64,000 nt of DNA from Lutimonas vermicola (GTDB taxonomy: Bacteria; Bacteroidota; Bacteroidia; Flavobacteriales; Flavobacteriaceae). The stretch spans positions 372,001 through 436,000 of the forward strand of contig NZ_JBCDNA010000002.1 in the NCBI RefSeq assembly GCF_038433205.1, given 5' to 3'. The position numbers and the translations under genes are program-made. A model generated the notes under the pieces. The model had not been told where the DNA came from. It worked only from the letters and a program-made list of their open reading frames with translations, and ran no database searches. Of this stretch, positions 8,769-17,617 are shown piece after piece (within the stretch, counting starts at the first letter, position 1; every line of letters begins with the position of its first letter).

Positions 8769-9938
8769 ATGCCAAAAATCTTATTTTTTTACATTTCGCT
8801 TTTGCTTTTGATATCTTGTCAAAACAACCCTCAACAAAGTGAGGTTTCGGTCCTGGAACCCGAATCATGGGTTTTATCCGGATTTGAAAAAAAAGACGAG
8901 GTAAATCCGATTTTACGACCCTCGGACACCTTGATGTTTGTTTGCCCGATTACAGGAAAGGAAGTCCTGTGGGAAGAAAGAAATGTACTCAATCCTTCGG
9001 CCATAGTCACAAACGATAAGGTGTACTTGTTCTATCGGGCCCAGGATTCAATGGGCACCTCCAGAATTGGTCTTGCCATCAGCGAGGACGGGCTTCATTT
9101 TAAAAAAAACATGAAACCCGTGTTTTACCCAGAACAGGATTCTATGAAGCTGTATGAATGGAATTATAGAAAAAAAGACGGGATGCCGCTGGATGAAAAT
9201 TGTAAGAGTTGTTATTTTGACGGCGCCGAAGATCCCAGAATCATTGAAACTGAAGATGGAACCTACATCATGACATATACCGCCTACGATGGCAAAAAAG
9301 CCCGACTCGCATTGGCAAGTTCAAAAGACCTTATGCATTGGACCAAACACGGGCTTGTTATTAAAAATGATTCTTTTAAAGATATATGGTCTAAATCCGG
9401 AGCCATAGTCGCCCAGCTGAAAAACAACAGAATGATTGCTGTTAAAATAGATGGCCTGTACTGGATGTATTTTGGAGACACAAGCCTCTATATGGCCTAT
9501 TCAAAGGACCTGATTCATTGGGAACTTGCCATAAATGAAGAGAACGGTCAAATGATTCCGGTTATGCATCCCAGACAAGGTTTTTTTGATAGTCGACTCG
9601 TTGAACCGGGACCGTTCGCCTTGTTAAAAAAAGAAGGTATCCTCTTGATTTACAACGGAAGTAATGCATCAAATTTTAACGACCCTTTGTTACCCAAATT
9701 TACCTATGCAGCCGGACAGGCACTTTTTGATAAAGAGGCCCCATACAAACTTCTGGACCGAACCGATGATTATTTTTTATTTCCTGAAAAAGACTATGAA
9801 ATGATGGGAGAAGTAAATAATGTTTGCTTTGTGGAAGGATTAGTATTTTACAAAAACAAGTGGTTTCTCTATTATGGTACCGGAGACTCAAAAATCGCTG
9901 TGGCAGTAAGTGAATCAGTTACTGTTGCCAGTGAATAG
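8769..9938 (+). CDS. GH130-like glycosidase/phosphorylase, predicted lipoprotein
   Basis: A signal peptide ends in a lipobox (LLIS-C17), so a lipoprotein outside the cytoplasm is predicted. The rest (389 residues) has the five-bladed propeller pattern of GH43/GH130 families: NPSAIV, the FYR(A) strand, DGAEDPRI (residues 151-158, matching the G-x-EDPR motif of GH130), repeated SKDLxHW strands and a late RLVEPGP motif. GH130 enzymes act on beta-mannosides, by phosphorolysis or hydrolysis; the substrate here is unknown. Start ATG 8769 gives a clean signal peptide. No sugar-utilisation genes adjoin it, so the role is not given by context. Confidence 0.72.
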   Translation: MPKILFFYISLLLLISCQNNPQQSEVSVLEPESWVLSGFEKKDEVNPILRPSDTLMFVCPITGKEVLWEERNVLNPSAIVTNDKVYLFYRAQDSMGTSRIGLAISEDGLHFKKNMKPVFYPEQDSMKLYEWNYRKKDGMPLDENCKSCYFDGAEDPRIIETEDGTYIMTYTAYDGKKARLALASSKDLMHWTKHGLVIKNDSFKDIWSKSGAIVAQLKNNRMIAVKIDGLYWMYFGDTSLYMAYSKDLIHWELAINEENGQMIPVMHPRQGFFDSRLVEPGPFALLKKEGILLIYNGSNASNFNDPLLPKFTYAAGQALFDKEAPYKLLDRTDDYFLFPEKDYEMMGEVNNVCFVEGLVFYKNKWFLYYGTGDSKIAVAVSESVTVASE

Positions 9939-9983
9939 GCATATGTCATATAGAAGTATGCAATTTTAGAACTAATTTTAATT

Positions 9984-10583
9984 ATGAAAATAAAATCAGC
10001 AGAATTCGTCATCAGTAATACAGATGTCTTCAAATGTCCGAAAGAGAATCTTCCCGAATATGCCTTTATAGGAAGATCCAACGTGGGAAAATCTTCTTTG
10101 ATCAACATGTTGACCAATCACAAATCTTTAGCCAAAACATCCGGGAAACCGGGAAAAACACAACTGATCAACCACTTTATCATCAATAAAAATTGGTTTT
10201 TAGTTGATCTTCCGGGATATGGATATGCCTCAGTTTCAAAAGACAAAAGAAAGACTTTTCAAAAATTCATTAAAGACTACTTCAATAAAAGGATGCAACT
10301 CGCCTGTACTTTTGTGCTGATCGATAGCCGTCATGCTCCTCAAAAAATTGATTTGGAATTTATGGAATTTCTAGGCATTAACGGTATTCCGTTTTGTATC
10401 GTTTTTACAAAGGCAGATAAGCTCAATAAATCAACCCTGCCTAAAAACATTGAAATTTATAAAAAAGAATTATTAGAATACTGGGAGGAATTGCCAACAT
10501 ATTTTATTTCCTCATCTACCGACAAAACGGGACGTGAAGAAATTTTGGATTTCATTCAAAATGTAAATGACAGTATGAAGTAA
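9984..10583 (+). CDS. engB: EngB (YihA/YsxC), ribosome-assembly GTPase
   Basis: Essential small GTPase for large-subunit ribosome maturation. All nucleotide motifs are present: P-loop GRSNVGKSS at residues 30-38, DLPGYGYA at 75-82 and TKAD at 142-145. Length 199 is normal. It begins 45 bp after the GH130-like gene and may share its transcript. Confidence 0.96.
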   Translation: MKIKSAEFVISNTDVFKCPKENLPEYAFIGRSNVGKSSLINMLTNHKSLAKTSGKPGKTQLINHFIINKNWFLVDLPGYGYASVSKDKRKTFQKFIKDYFNKRMQLACTFVLIDSRHAPQKIDLEFMEFLGINGIPFCIVFTKADKLNKSTLPKNIEIYKKELLEYWEELPTYFISSSTDKTGREEILDFIQNVNDSMK

Positions 10584-10590
10584 GCCCCTT

Positions 10591-10668
10591 TCACGGGCCC
10601 TTCTTATGATCTGAGCAAGAAAGGATCAGGAAAGAAGTTATCAGCATAAAAACAAAGACTTTAATCAT
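10591..10668 (-). CDS. Possible tiny lipoprotein (25 codons)
   Basis: A short minus-strand frame encodes a near-perfect lipoprotein signal peptide and little else: MIKVFVFMLI, then LILSC with a lipobox Cys at position 18, followed by seven polar residues (SDHKKGP) and a stop. It ends 8 bp from the convergent engB stop. Tiny lipoproteins are easily missed, and the hydrophobic stretch with a correctly placed LxxC box is unlikely to be pure chance, but no homolog can be named and expression is unproven. Confidence 0.35.
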   Translation of the reverse strand: MIKVFVFMLITSFLILSCSDHKKGP

Positions 10669-10810
10669 CGCTATATCTATTTAGATAACTACTGTAAAGT
10701 TAGCTAAAACAGGCGCTCTGTTAAAATATTCAAATGTAACATGAGTCACTGTTTCATATCCCGATCATTTAAAAACCTGAAGTGATTTTAATTCGTATTT
10801 TTACAGCCAA

Positions 10811-11521
10811 ATGATCCCGGGAATGCACAGTACAAAAGATAATCTGCAAATACTTTTTGAAGACAATCACCTTATCATCATCAATAAAAGAGTCGGAGAC
10901 ATTGTTCAGGGCGACAAAACCGGCGACAAACCATTAAGCGAGGTTGTTAAAGATTATATCGCCATTACATACCAGAAACCCGGGAAAGTTTTTTTGGGTG
11001 TGGTTCATAGACTTGACAGGCCCACTACAGGAATAGTCATCTTTGCAAAAACCAGCAAAGCCCTGGAAAGGATGAATAAAATGCTCAGAGAAAAACAAGT
11101 TAAAAAGACCTATTGGGCCCTGGCAGAAGGGAACCCGGATTTATCGGAAGCAACACTGAAACACTATTTAAGGAAAAATCCGAAAAACAATAAGTCAACT
11201 GCCTTTTCCAAGGAAACCAAGGATGCAAAAAATGCTGTCTTGCACTATACCACCCTGCTAAAACTGGATCGTTATTCATTATTGGAGATTAATTTGGAAA
11301 CAGGGAGACATCATCAGATCAGATGTCAGCTATCTGTTTGTGGTCATCCCATAAAAGGAGATTTAAAATACGGAAGTAAAAGGTCGAATCAAAACGGCGG
11401 TATCCATTTACACGCCATCAAAATTGAATTCAATCACCCTGTAAAAAAAGAACTTCTCTCAGTAGAAGCTCCCTTGCCCAATGATCCTCTTTGGGAGATT
11501 TGTGCCTCAAAATTAAAATAA
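10811..11521 (+). CDS. RluA-family RNA pseudouridine synthase
   Basis: Converts specific uridines in structured RNA to pseudouridine. It shows the RluA signature HRLDRPTTG at residues 66-74, with the catalytic Asp69, and the GRHHQIR motif near residue 165. Length is 236 and there is no N-terminal S4 domain, so it resembles the short RluA/TruC-like group; the RNA target is not predictable. ATG at 10811 is used; ATG at 10823 is possible. Convergent with the porin gene, with only 11 bp between stops. Confidence 0.9.
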   Translation: MIPGMHSTKDNLQILFEDNHLIIINKRVGDIVQGDKTGDKPLSEVVKDYIAITYQKPGKVFLGVVHRLDRPTTGIVIFAKTSKALERMNKMLREKQVKKTYWALAEGNPDLSEATLKHYLRKNPKNNKSTAFSKETKDAKNAVLHYTTLLKLDRYSLLEINLETGRHHQIRCQLSVCGHPIKGDLKYGSKRSNQNGGIHLHAIKIEFNHPVKKELLSVEAPLPNDPLWEICASKLK

Positions 11522-11532
11522 AAGGATCATTC

Positions 11533-12990
11533 TCAATCCCAGATCCACCATTCTGCCTTTACCCCAAAATAATAACCCCATCTCTCGCTTCCTGTAAACT
11601 CAAGATATGGAGAATAAAGCGATTCCATGGCAAAATCATTATATCGGGCTACCGACACCACGGCCCTTAAATGAGGACGGGCCCAGGTATCTCTTTGACC
11701 CGTTGGAACATAAACCGGTGCCACACTAAATTTAAGCATACTGGCCCAGGGGTTATCGCCGTCCTTTCTCTGTGAATAATGTACTTCTGTTAGTAAATGA
11801 AAATAATCTGAAAGATAGTGCTCGTTCCTAAAACCAACGGTAACATCAAATTTCCTATTGTATACTTCCCGGCCAAAAAATGTTTTTGACAAACCATTGC
11901 CATCCGCCGCCCCTTTACTATGCGTCAAAATCACATAGCCATTCAAGGTGTATTTATCAGAAAAATTAAACACTGCATGATCTGTAACCGCAAGGCTATA
12001 AGCACCTTTGAAATTCTGAGCAATGGTATCAGGAGCCCCAAAAGTGAGCCAGGTCTTAGACAAGCCTCCATCTCCTCCATTTGCGATACCTGTTCCATAT
12101 CTCATGGAAAAATCATTAAATGAACCAGGTAACATTTTTTCAATTTTATGTTGGTGTCTTAACCCTACCACAAAACCATAATCAGACGGAAAGTTAAACT
12201 CCTGTTCAATAGAATCTATTTCAACTTCACCATCGGCATTAGCCATTCTGTGTATCTCACCTAAAAGCGTAAGGCTGTTGTTTTTATTGATTTTAAAATC
12301 CTGTTCACCAATGACCACAACTCTTTGTCTAAGCGCAGTACTTGGCGTACCTGTTTTTATATTCAAATAGAAATAGGGAGGAACGGTTGCCGTCGTATCG
12401 GTTGACGCTACAAATACTGTTGATAATCTGGTGTTCTTAAACTCAACACCAAATCCTTGCCCTGAATGGTCATTAAAATAAAAATGGTCGGCAATATGGA
12501 TATCCGGGCCCCTATATAATCTTGATCCGGCCCAAAGGCTCACTCCAGAACCTTTGATGTTCCTGGCTTCCACATAAATTTCAGGCAGCGCAAAAGCCAG
12601 TCCGCCCGCACTTGTCGAGGTGCTGTTACCAAAACTTGTAAGGCTTGTTGAATAAAAAGAAAACCTCAGCTGTGCATAGATTTGTGTACTATCGCCTTCT
12701 TTAGGGTTCCAATTAAAATTAGGGACCACCTCAAGGTAATCCTGCTCCTCAAGCCTCCCTCCGATACTACCCATATTATTCAGATTGAGCCTCCTGCCGA
12801 TAGAACCTCCATTCTCATAATTCCAATCCACCCCGACACGACCGTAGGATCCCACATTAACCTTCTTATTGGTGGGGATTTGATACATAATCTGACCATG
12901 AAGCCATGGTGAAAAAACTAAAAAAACCAAGAAAAAAAAACATACCCCCAAGGCCGGCGGATATTCAATGGGTTTGGTTTTGTGAGACAT
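11533..12990 (-). CDS. LamB/maltoporin-like outer-membrane carbohydrate porin
   Basis: An N-terminal signal peptide (hydrophobic to about residue 33) is followed by alternating amphipathic strands rich in aromatic and Gly residues, and the protein ends with aromatic residues (EWWIWD), as beta-barrels do. Segments such as LPEIYVEA, SLWAGSRLYRGPDIHIADHFYFN and the late ARPHLRAVV match the LamB porin family pattern (conserved SLWAGxR and RPxLR). Length is 485. The likely role is passive uptake of oligosaccharides, but the substrate is unknown. It appears monocistronic, between its own promoter and a convergent gene. Confidence 0.75.
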   Translation of the reverse strand: MSHKTKPIEYPPALGVCFFFLVFLVFSPWLHGQIMYQIPTNKKVNVGSYGRVGVDWNYENGGSIGRRLNLNNMGSIGGRLEEQDYLEVVPNFNWNPKEGDSTQIYAQLRFSFYSTSLTSFGNSTSTSAGGLAFALPEIYVEARNIKGSGVSLWAGSRLYRGPDIHIADHFYFNDHSGQGFGVEFKNTRLSTVFVASTDTTATVPPYFYLNIKTGTPSTALRQRVVVIGEQDFKINKNNSLTLLGEIHRMANADGEVEIDSIEQEFNFPSDYGFVVGLRHQHKIEKMLPGSFNDFSMRYGTGIANGGDGGLSKTWLTFGAPDTIAQNFKGAYSLAVTDHAVFNFSDKYTLNGYVILTHSKGAADGNGLSKTFFGREVYNRKFDVTVGFRNEHYLSDYFHLLTEVHYSQRKDGDNPWASMLKFSVAPVYVPTGQRDTWARPHLRAVVSVARYNDFAMESLYSPYLEFTGSERWGYYFGVKAEWWIWD

Positions 12991-13011
12991 CTGTAAGCAG
13001 TTAGTGATAAC

Positions 13012-13043
13012 CGAAGATAATCATTGTTCCTTTTTTAAACAAA
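13012..13043 (-). promoter_or_regulatory. Predicted promoter of the LamB-like porin
   Basis: On the minus strand, TTTG (13043-13040) and TATCTTCG (13019-13012, one mismatch to TAnnTTTG) are separated by 20 bp, within the spacing of Bacteroidota promoters. The ATG is at 12990. The gene upstream has its own terminator, so a promoter is needed here. Confidence 0.4.
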
Positions 13044-13055
13044 ACTTTATAGGCC

Positions 13056-13082
13056 ATAAAAAAGGAGGTCCATGACCTCCTT
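13056..13082 (-). terminator. Intrinsic terminator after gapN
   Basis: Perfect 9-bp stem AAGGAGGTC / GACCTCCTT with a three-base loop (13062-13082), followed on the minus strand by a run of T. It lies 33 bp after the gapN stop and separates it from the porin gene. Confidence 0.85.
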
Positions 13083-13114
13083 ATCTGAATTAGCCCGATA
13101 GAAACACCTGCGCT

Positions 13115-14728
13115 TTATAAAATGTAATTCGTGCTGACAAAGTTTGATTTATTATTGTCGAGTATATCGTTCAATATATCCTTGTTGAGCTGATTATTTT
13201 TACAGGCAACCAGTGTTCTGATTGAAAATGACCTGAGCGCAGCACGAACACTTAGTGTGCTTACCGCTGAATCTTTTCTCCCTACAAAAGGATAAACGTC
13301 AGGGCCTCTTTGGCACTGACTGTTAATATTAACCCTGCACACCTGGTTCACGAGGCTGTCGATAAGTGGTGCCAGGGTATCGGCATTTTTACTGAACAGG
13401 CTCACCTGCTGACCGTAATTAGAATTCACTATGGAATCAATTGGTTCCTGAACATCTTTAAAGGAAAGGATTGGAATAACCGGCCCGAATTGCTCTTCGT
13501 GGTATATATCCATTTGTTCATTCACAGGATATAAAACAGCAGGGTACACAAAACTGTGATGCGAATCACCTCCACCTTCATTGATGATTTCTGCCCCTTT
13601 GGAAACGGCATCGTCAATAAGATCCTGAATATAGGCAGGCTTACCGGGTTCTGGCAAGGGCGTAAGTTTTACACCATCTTCCCAGGGAAGTCCGTATTTT
13701 AATTCCTTAATTCTGTTTACAAATTTCTTATTAAAAGTCTCGATGATATTTTCATGAACAAAGATCATTTTTAAAGCAGTACAGCGTTGCCCGTTATATG
13801 AAAGCGAACCCAAGACGCATTCTTCCACTGCCAGGTCCATATCGGTATCGGGAAGCACGATGGCAGGGTTCTTTGCTTCCAGACCCAGGACCAGTCTTAA
13901 TCTGTTCTGCTTGGGGTGGTGACTTTGCAGGGCATTTGCAGATTTGCTGTTCCCTATCAAAGCCAAAACCTGAACCAGTCCGGTTTTTACAATGGGAGTA
14001 GCGACTTCACGTCCGCGCCCGAAAAGTATATTGACAACCCCTTTTGGAAATGCTTCAGCAAAAGCTTCGAGCAAAGGAGTGATCAAAATAACACCGTACT
14101 TTGCCGGCTTAAACACAGTAGTATTGCCCATGATCAGGGCCGGAATAAGCAAACAAAAAGTTTCGTTTAATGGATAATTATAGGGCCCAAGACACAAAAC
14201 CACTCCCAAAGGGCCCCTTCTGATCTGGGCATAAACCTCACTGTGTAATTGAACCCTGGCGCAATTTCTGTCGAGCTCCTTTAATTCTTCAATGGTATCG
14301 TAAATGTATTCCACAGTTCTGTCAAATTCCTTCCTGGCATCCGGAAGTGTCTTTCCAATTTCCCACATGATGAAATTAACGACCTCTTCTCTTTTCGTAA
14401 CCATTAAACCGGCAAACTTTTCCACGCATTTGATGCGTTCTTCCACCTTCATAGTCGGCCACAAACCTGTCCCGTTATCAAAAGCACTATTTGCAGCATC
14501 CAAAGCTTCCAAGGCATCTTTTTCTCCCATTACAGGAACCGTGCCCAGCAATGTAGGCTGTAATTCTCCGTGCTTATTCTTACTATAAACCGGCGAGTGT
14601 ACCTCCGCGGTTTTGCCACTCCATTTTTTGACCTCTCCATTTAACAAATAGCTGTCGTATTTTTTTCCAAGTGGTACCTGAAATGATTGAGGTACTTTCT
14701 GATCATTGAAAATCGTCTTAATTGACAT
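13115..14728 (-). CDS. gapN: GapN-type NADP-dependent glyceraldehyde-3-phosphate dehydrogenase (aldehyde dehydrogenase family)
   Basis: Aldehyde-dehydrogenase fold of 537 residues. Catalytic Cys316 lies in GQRCTALK, general base Glu284 in GLEAKNPAIV, and the cofactor segment GPYNYPLNE lies near 181-189. The GPYNYPLNE and GQRCTALK sequences are those of the non-phosphorylating GAPDH group (GapN/ALDH11), which oxidises glyceraldehyde-3-phosphate straight to 3-phosphoglycerate and makes NADPH. The exact substrate is inferred from motif likeness. It is preceded by its own -7 box and followed by a strong terminator, so it is likely a single-gene unit downstream of ilvA. Confidence 0.82.
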   Translation of the reverse strand: MSIKTIFNDQKVPQSFQVPLGKKYDSYLLNGEVKKWSGKTAEVHSPVYSKNKHGELQPTLLGTVPVMGEKDALEALDAANSAFDNGTGLWPTMKVEERIKCVEKFAGLMVTKREEVVNFIMWEIGKTLPDARKEFDRTVEYIYDTIEELKELDRNCARVQLHSEVYAQIRRGPLGVVLCLGPYNYPLNETFCLLIPALIMGNTTVFKPAKYGVILITPLLEAFAEAFPKGVVNILFGRGREVATPIVKTGLVQVLALIGNSKSANALQSHHPKQNRLRLVLGLEAKNPAIVLPDTDMDLAVEECVLGSLSYNGQRCTALKMIFVHENIIETFNKKFVNRIKELKYGLPWEDGVKLTPLPEPGKPAYIQDLIDDAVSKGAEIINEGGGDSHHSFVYPAVLYPVNEQMDIYHEEQFGPVIPILSFKDVQEPIDSIVNSNYGQQVSLFSKNADTLAPLIDSLVNQVCRVNINSQCQRGPDVYPFVGRKDSAVSTLSVRAALRSFSIRTLVACKNNQLNKDILNDILDNNKSNFVSTNYIL

Positions 14729-14772
14729 ATTGAGTAAAATTTAGGTTATATAAATTGATTATCCGATGTACA

Positions 14773-14780
14773 CAAAAGTA
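14773..14780 (-). promoter_or_regulatory. Predicted -7 box for gapN
   Basis: TACTTTTG on the minus strand matches TAnnTTTG exactly, 44 bp ahead of the gapN ATG and just after the ilvA stop. A TTTC 17 bp upstream could be a weak -33 element. Confidence 0.42.
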
Positions 14781-14783
14781 GCA

Positions 14784-16037
14784 TTATATTAAAAACTGAA
14801 ACAGTTGAGGGCTGTCATTAAGGTATTCTCCGAAAAATCCCAATTCCTTCATCCGTTGTAATAAAGGATCAAAATCAGAGCGGCTCTTAAGTTCTATCCC
14901 GACTACGGCCGTACTTCTGTCCCGGCTGTTCTTTTTAGCGTATTCAAAATACGTGATATCATCAGTCTCTCCCAAAACATTGACCACAAACTCCTTCAGC
15001 GCTCCCGCACGTTGAGGAAAAACAACCATAAAATAGTGCTTGACCCCTTCAAAGAGCAATGACCTTTCCTTGATCTCCTCCATTCTTGATATATCATTGT
15101 TGCCGCCACTAATGATACAGGCCACCCTCTTGCCTTCAATGGCATCTTTGTACTGATCTAAAGCGGCCACAGAAAGCGCACCCGCCGGTTCGGCTACTAT
15201 GGCCTTCTCATTGTACAATTTTAACAAGGTGGTACATATCTTACCTTCGGGTACGACTGTTACTTCATCAAGGGATTCCTGACAGATTGCAAAAGGAAGT
15301 TCTCCCATCCTTTTCACCGCTGCCCCGTCAACAAATTTTTCAATATGGGTCAAAGTCGTATTTCTTCCATTTGACAAAGAGGTTGTCAAGGAAGGGGCTC
15401 CCTGTGGCTCAACCCCTATTATTTTAGTTTTAGGGCTCCTGATTTTAAAAACACTCAAAATTCCTGCAACAAGTCCTCCTCCTCCTACAGGGACGAACAA
15501 AAAGTCAAGCGGTTCATTGAGGTCTTTAAGTATTTCAAGGGCTACTGTACCCTGGCCTTCAATAATCTGTTCGTCATCAAACGGATGCACGAATTCAAAT
15601 TGGTTCAATTCACTAAATTCACGTGCAACTGCGTAAGAAGCATCATATGTATCACCAACAAGCCTGATTTCTATATGTTCCCTGCCAAACATTTTAACCT
15701 GCTGGACCTTTTGCTGAGGTGTTGTGGTTGGCATAAAAATAATACCTTTGATTCTTAGAAACTGACAAACCTGAGCCACCCCCTGGGCGTGATTTCCTGC
15801 ACTCGAACATACAACAGTTTTTATATTCCGGCTTTTTACAAGTGAACTGATCTTATTATAGGCACCCCTTATCTTATAAGACCTGACTCTTTGAAGATCT
15901 TCCCGCTTAAAGTATACTTCTGCCTTGTACCGCTCCGAGAAATGAGGCATCCTGATCAGGGGGGTGTGTTTGACCAGATCACCAATACGGTCAGCTGCCT
16001 CTTCAATTTTATCTATATCGATAAAAGTTTTTGTCAT
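14784..16037 (-). CDS. ilvA: IlvA, threonine ammonia-lyase (threonine deaminase)
   Basis: PLP enzyme converting threonine to 2-oxobutanoate, the first step to isoleucine. The PLP lysine lies in SYKIRGAYNK (residue 55 from the chosen start). SAGNHAQG and the phosphate loop PVGGGGLVAG are present. A single ACT-like regulatory domain makes up about the last 85 residues, as in the short 400-420 residue biosynthetic form. I chose ATG at 16037; a TTG at 16046 would add three residues. It is last in the ilv cluster, 85 bp after ilvC, with a terminator in the gap. Confidence 0.95.
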   Translation of the reverse strand: MTKTFIDIDKIEEAADRIGDLVKHTPLIRMPHFSERYKAEVYFKREDLQRVRSYKIRGAYNKISSLVKSRNIKTVVCSSAGNHAQGVAQVCQFLRIKGIIFMPTTTPQQKVQQVKMFGREHIEIRLVGDTYDASYAVAREFSELNQFEFVHPFDDEQIIEGQGTVALEILKDLNEPLDFLFVPVGGGGLVAGILSVFKIRSPKTKIIGVEPQGAPSLTTSLSNGRNTTLTHIEKFVDGAAVKRMGELPFAICQESLDEVTVVPEGKICTTLLKLYNEKAIVAEPAGALSVAALDQYKDAIEGKRVACIISGGNNDISRMEEIKERSLLFEGVKHYFMVVFPQRAGALKEFVVNVLGETDDITYFEYAKKNSRDRSTAVVGIELKSRSDFDPLLQRMKELGFFGEYLNDSPQLFQFLI

Positions 16038-16045
16038 ATGTACCA

Positions 16046-16085
16046 ATTAAAAAACCACCGGTTTCATTATTTTGAAACCGATGGT
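16046..16085 (-). terminator. Hairpin terminator between ilvC and ilvA
   Basis: On the minus strand a 13-bp stem (ACCATCGGTTTCA / TGAAACCGGTGGT, one G-T wobble) with a six-base loop is followed by six T. The wobble pair would be an A-C mismatch on the plus strand, so the structure is oriented for minus-strand transcripts. It would end most ilvDBNC transcripts and leave ilvA expressed by readthrough or from an unseen promoter. Confidence 0.75.
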
Positions 16086-16122
16086 CAACTCAATTCTATA
16101 AGTTAATTTTTCGATTTCCTGA

Positions 16123-17598
16123 TTAAACAATCTTAATCATTGCAGTCATTGATTCTCTTAATTCAGAACCAATAATTTCTACAGGATGATAACGCACTTC
16201 TTCATTCACTGCAATCAATTCCTGATTATCCACACCATTGTTTGTTCCTTTGCCAAAGGTCGTACCTATGACATCTGTTTCTATCCCCTTCATAAATTCA
16301 GTCAATAATGGTTTACAGGCATGATCAAACAAATAACAACCATATTCAGCAGTATCTGAAATCGTTGCATTCATTTCATATAGTTTTTTACGTGCTATCG
16401 TATTTGCGATCAAGGGAGTTTCATGTAATGATTCATAGTAAGCTGATTCGTCGATGATCCCGGCTTCGGTCATGGTCTCAAAGGCCAATTCGACGCCTGC
16501 CCTTACAAAGGCCACCATCAATACTCCGTTGTCAAAATATTCCTGTTCTGAGATCTCAACATTTCCGGCTGCTGTTTTCTCAAACGCCGTTTCTCCTGTT
16601 GCCGCTCTCCAGGTCAATAGGTTTTTATCATCATTTGCCCAATCTTCCATCATGGTTTTTGAAAACTCTCCAGACATAATATCATCCATATGCTTGTGGA
16701 ATAATGGCCTCATGATCTCTTTCAATTCTTCAGATAAAGCGTAAGCCTTCAGCTTAGCCGGATTTGACAAACGATCCATCATATTGGTTATTCCACCGTG
16801 CTTAAGAGCCTCTGTTATGGTTTCCCAACCGTATTGAATCAATTTTGAAGCATATCCGGCATCTATTCCTTTTTCGATCATTTTATCAAAACAAAGGATC
16901 GATCCTGTTTGCAGGACACCACATAAAATTGTTTGCTCACCCATCAGGTCAGACTTCACTTCGGCAATAAAAGACGATTCCAAAACACCGGCCTTATCTC
17001 CTCCGGTCGCAACAGCATAGGCTTTTGCTTCTGCAAGCCCTCTTCCCTGCGGGTCATTTTCGCTGTGTACCGCTATCAATGTTGGAACTCCAAAACCTCT
17101 TTTGTATTCTTCCCTTACCTCTGATCCCGGACTCTTTGGTGCCACCATGATCACGGTAAGGTCTTTGCGGATCTGCATTCCTTCTTCCACGATATTGAAC
17201 CCATGAGAATAAGCAAGTGTAGCTCCTTGTTTCATTAATGGCATCACAGCTTTTACAACTGGAGTATGCTGTTTATCAGGAGTCAAATTACAAACAAGAT
17301 CAGCAGATGGGATCAATTCTTGATACGTCCCAACAGTGAAACCGTTCTCTGAAGCATTTATAAAAGATTGTCGTTTTTCATGTATTGCACTTTCTCTTAA
17401 TGCATAAGAAATATCCAATCCTGAGTCTCTCATGTTCAGGCCCTGATTCAGGCCCTGAGCACCGCAACCCACAATAACTACTTTTTTCCCTTTTAAAGCC
17501 GACACGCCTTCTGAAAATTCAGAAGTGTCCATAAACCTGCATTTTCCCAGCTGCGCCAATTGTTCTCTTAATGAAAGAGAATTAAAATAATTTGCCAT
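16123..17598 (-). CDS. ilvC: IlvC, ketol-acid reductoisomerase (class II)
   Basis: Mg- and NAD(P)H-dependent enzyme for the isomerisation-reduction of acetolactate and acetohydroxybutyrate in valine/isoleucine synthesis. The nucleotide-binding motif is VVIVGCGAQGLNQG near residues 40-53. The C-terminal knotted domain is duplicated: length is 491, the class II size, against about 330 for class I. ATG at 17598, 19 bp after ilvN. Third enzymatic gene of the ilv operon. Confidence 0.97.
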   Translation of the reverse strand: MANYFNSLSLREQLAQLGKCRFMDTSEFSEGVSALKGKKVVIVGCGAQGLNQGLNMRDSGLDISYALRESAIHEKRQSFINASENGFTVGTYQELIPSADLVCNLTPDKQHTPVVKAVMPLMKQGATLAYSHGFNIVEEGMQIRKDLTVIMVAPKSPGSEVREEYKRGFGVPTLIAVHSENDPQGRGLAEAKAYAVATGGDKAGVLESSFIAEVKSDLMGEQTILCGVLQTGSILCFDKMIEKGIDAGYASKLIQYGWETITEALKHGGITNMMDRLSNPAKLKAYALSEELKEIMRPLFHKHMDDIMSGEFSKTMMEDWANDDKNLLTWRAATGETAFEKTAAGNVEISEQEYFDNGVLMVAFVRAGVELAFETMTEAGIIDESAYYESLHETPLIANTIARKKLYEMNATISDTAEYGCYLFDHACKPLLTEFMKGIETDVIGTTFGKGTNNGVDNQELIAVNEEVRYHPVEIIGSELRESMTAMIKIV

Positions 17599-17617
17599 TA
17601 TAGTTTTAATTTATTTT

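Noticed and set aside
8611..8811. 66-codon plus-strand ORF ahead of the GH130-like gene
   Set aside because: Overlaps the start of the lipoprotein gene in another frame, has no signal, domain or codon bias, and covers a likely promoter.
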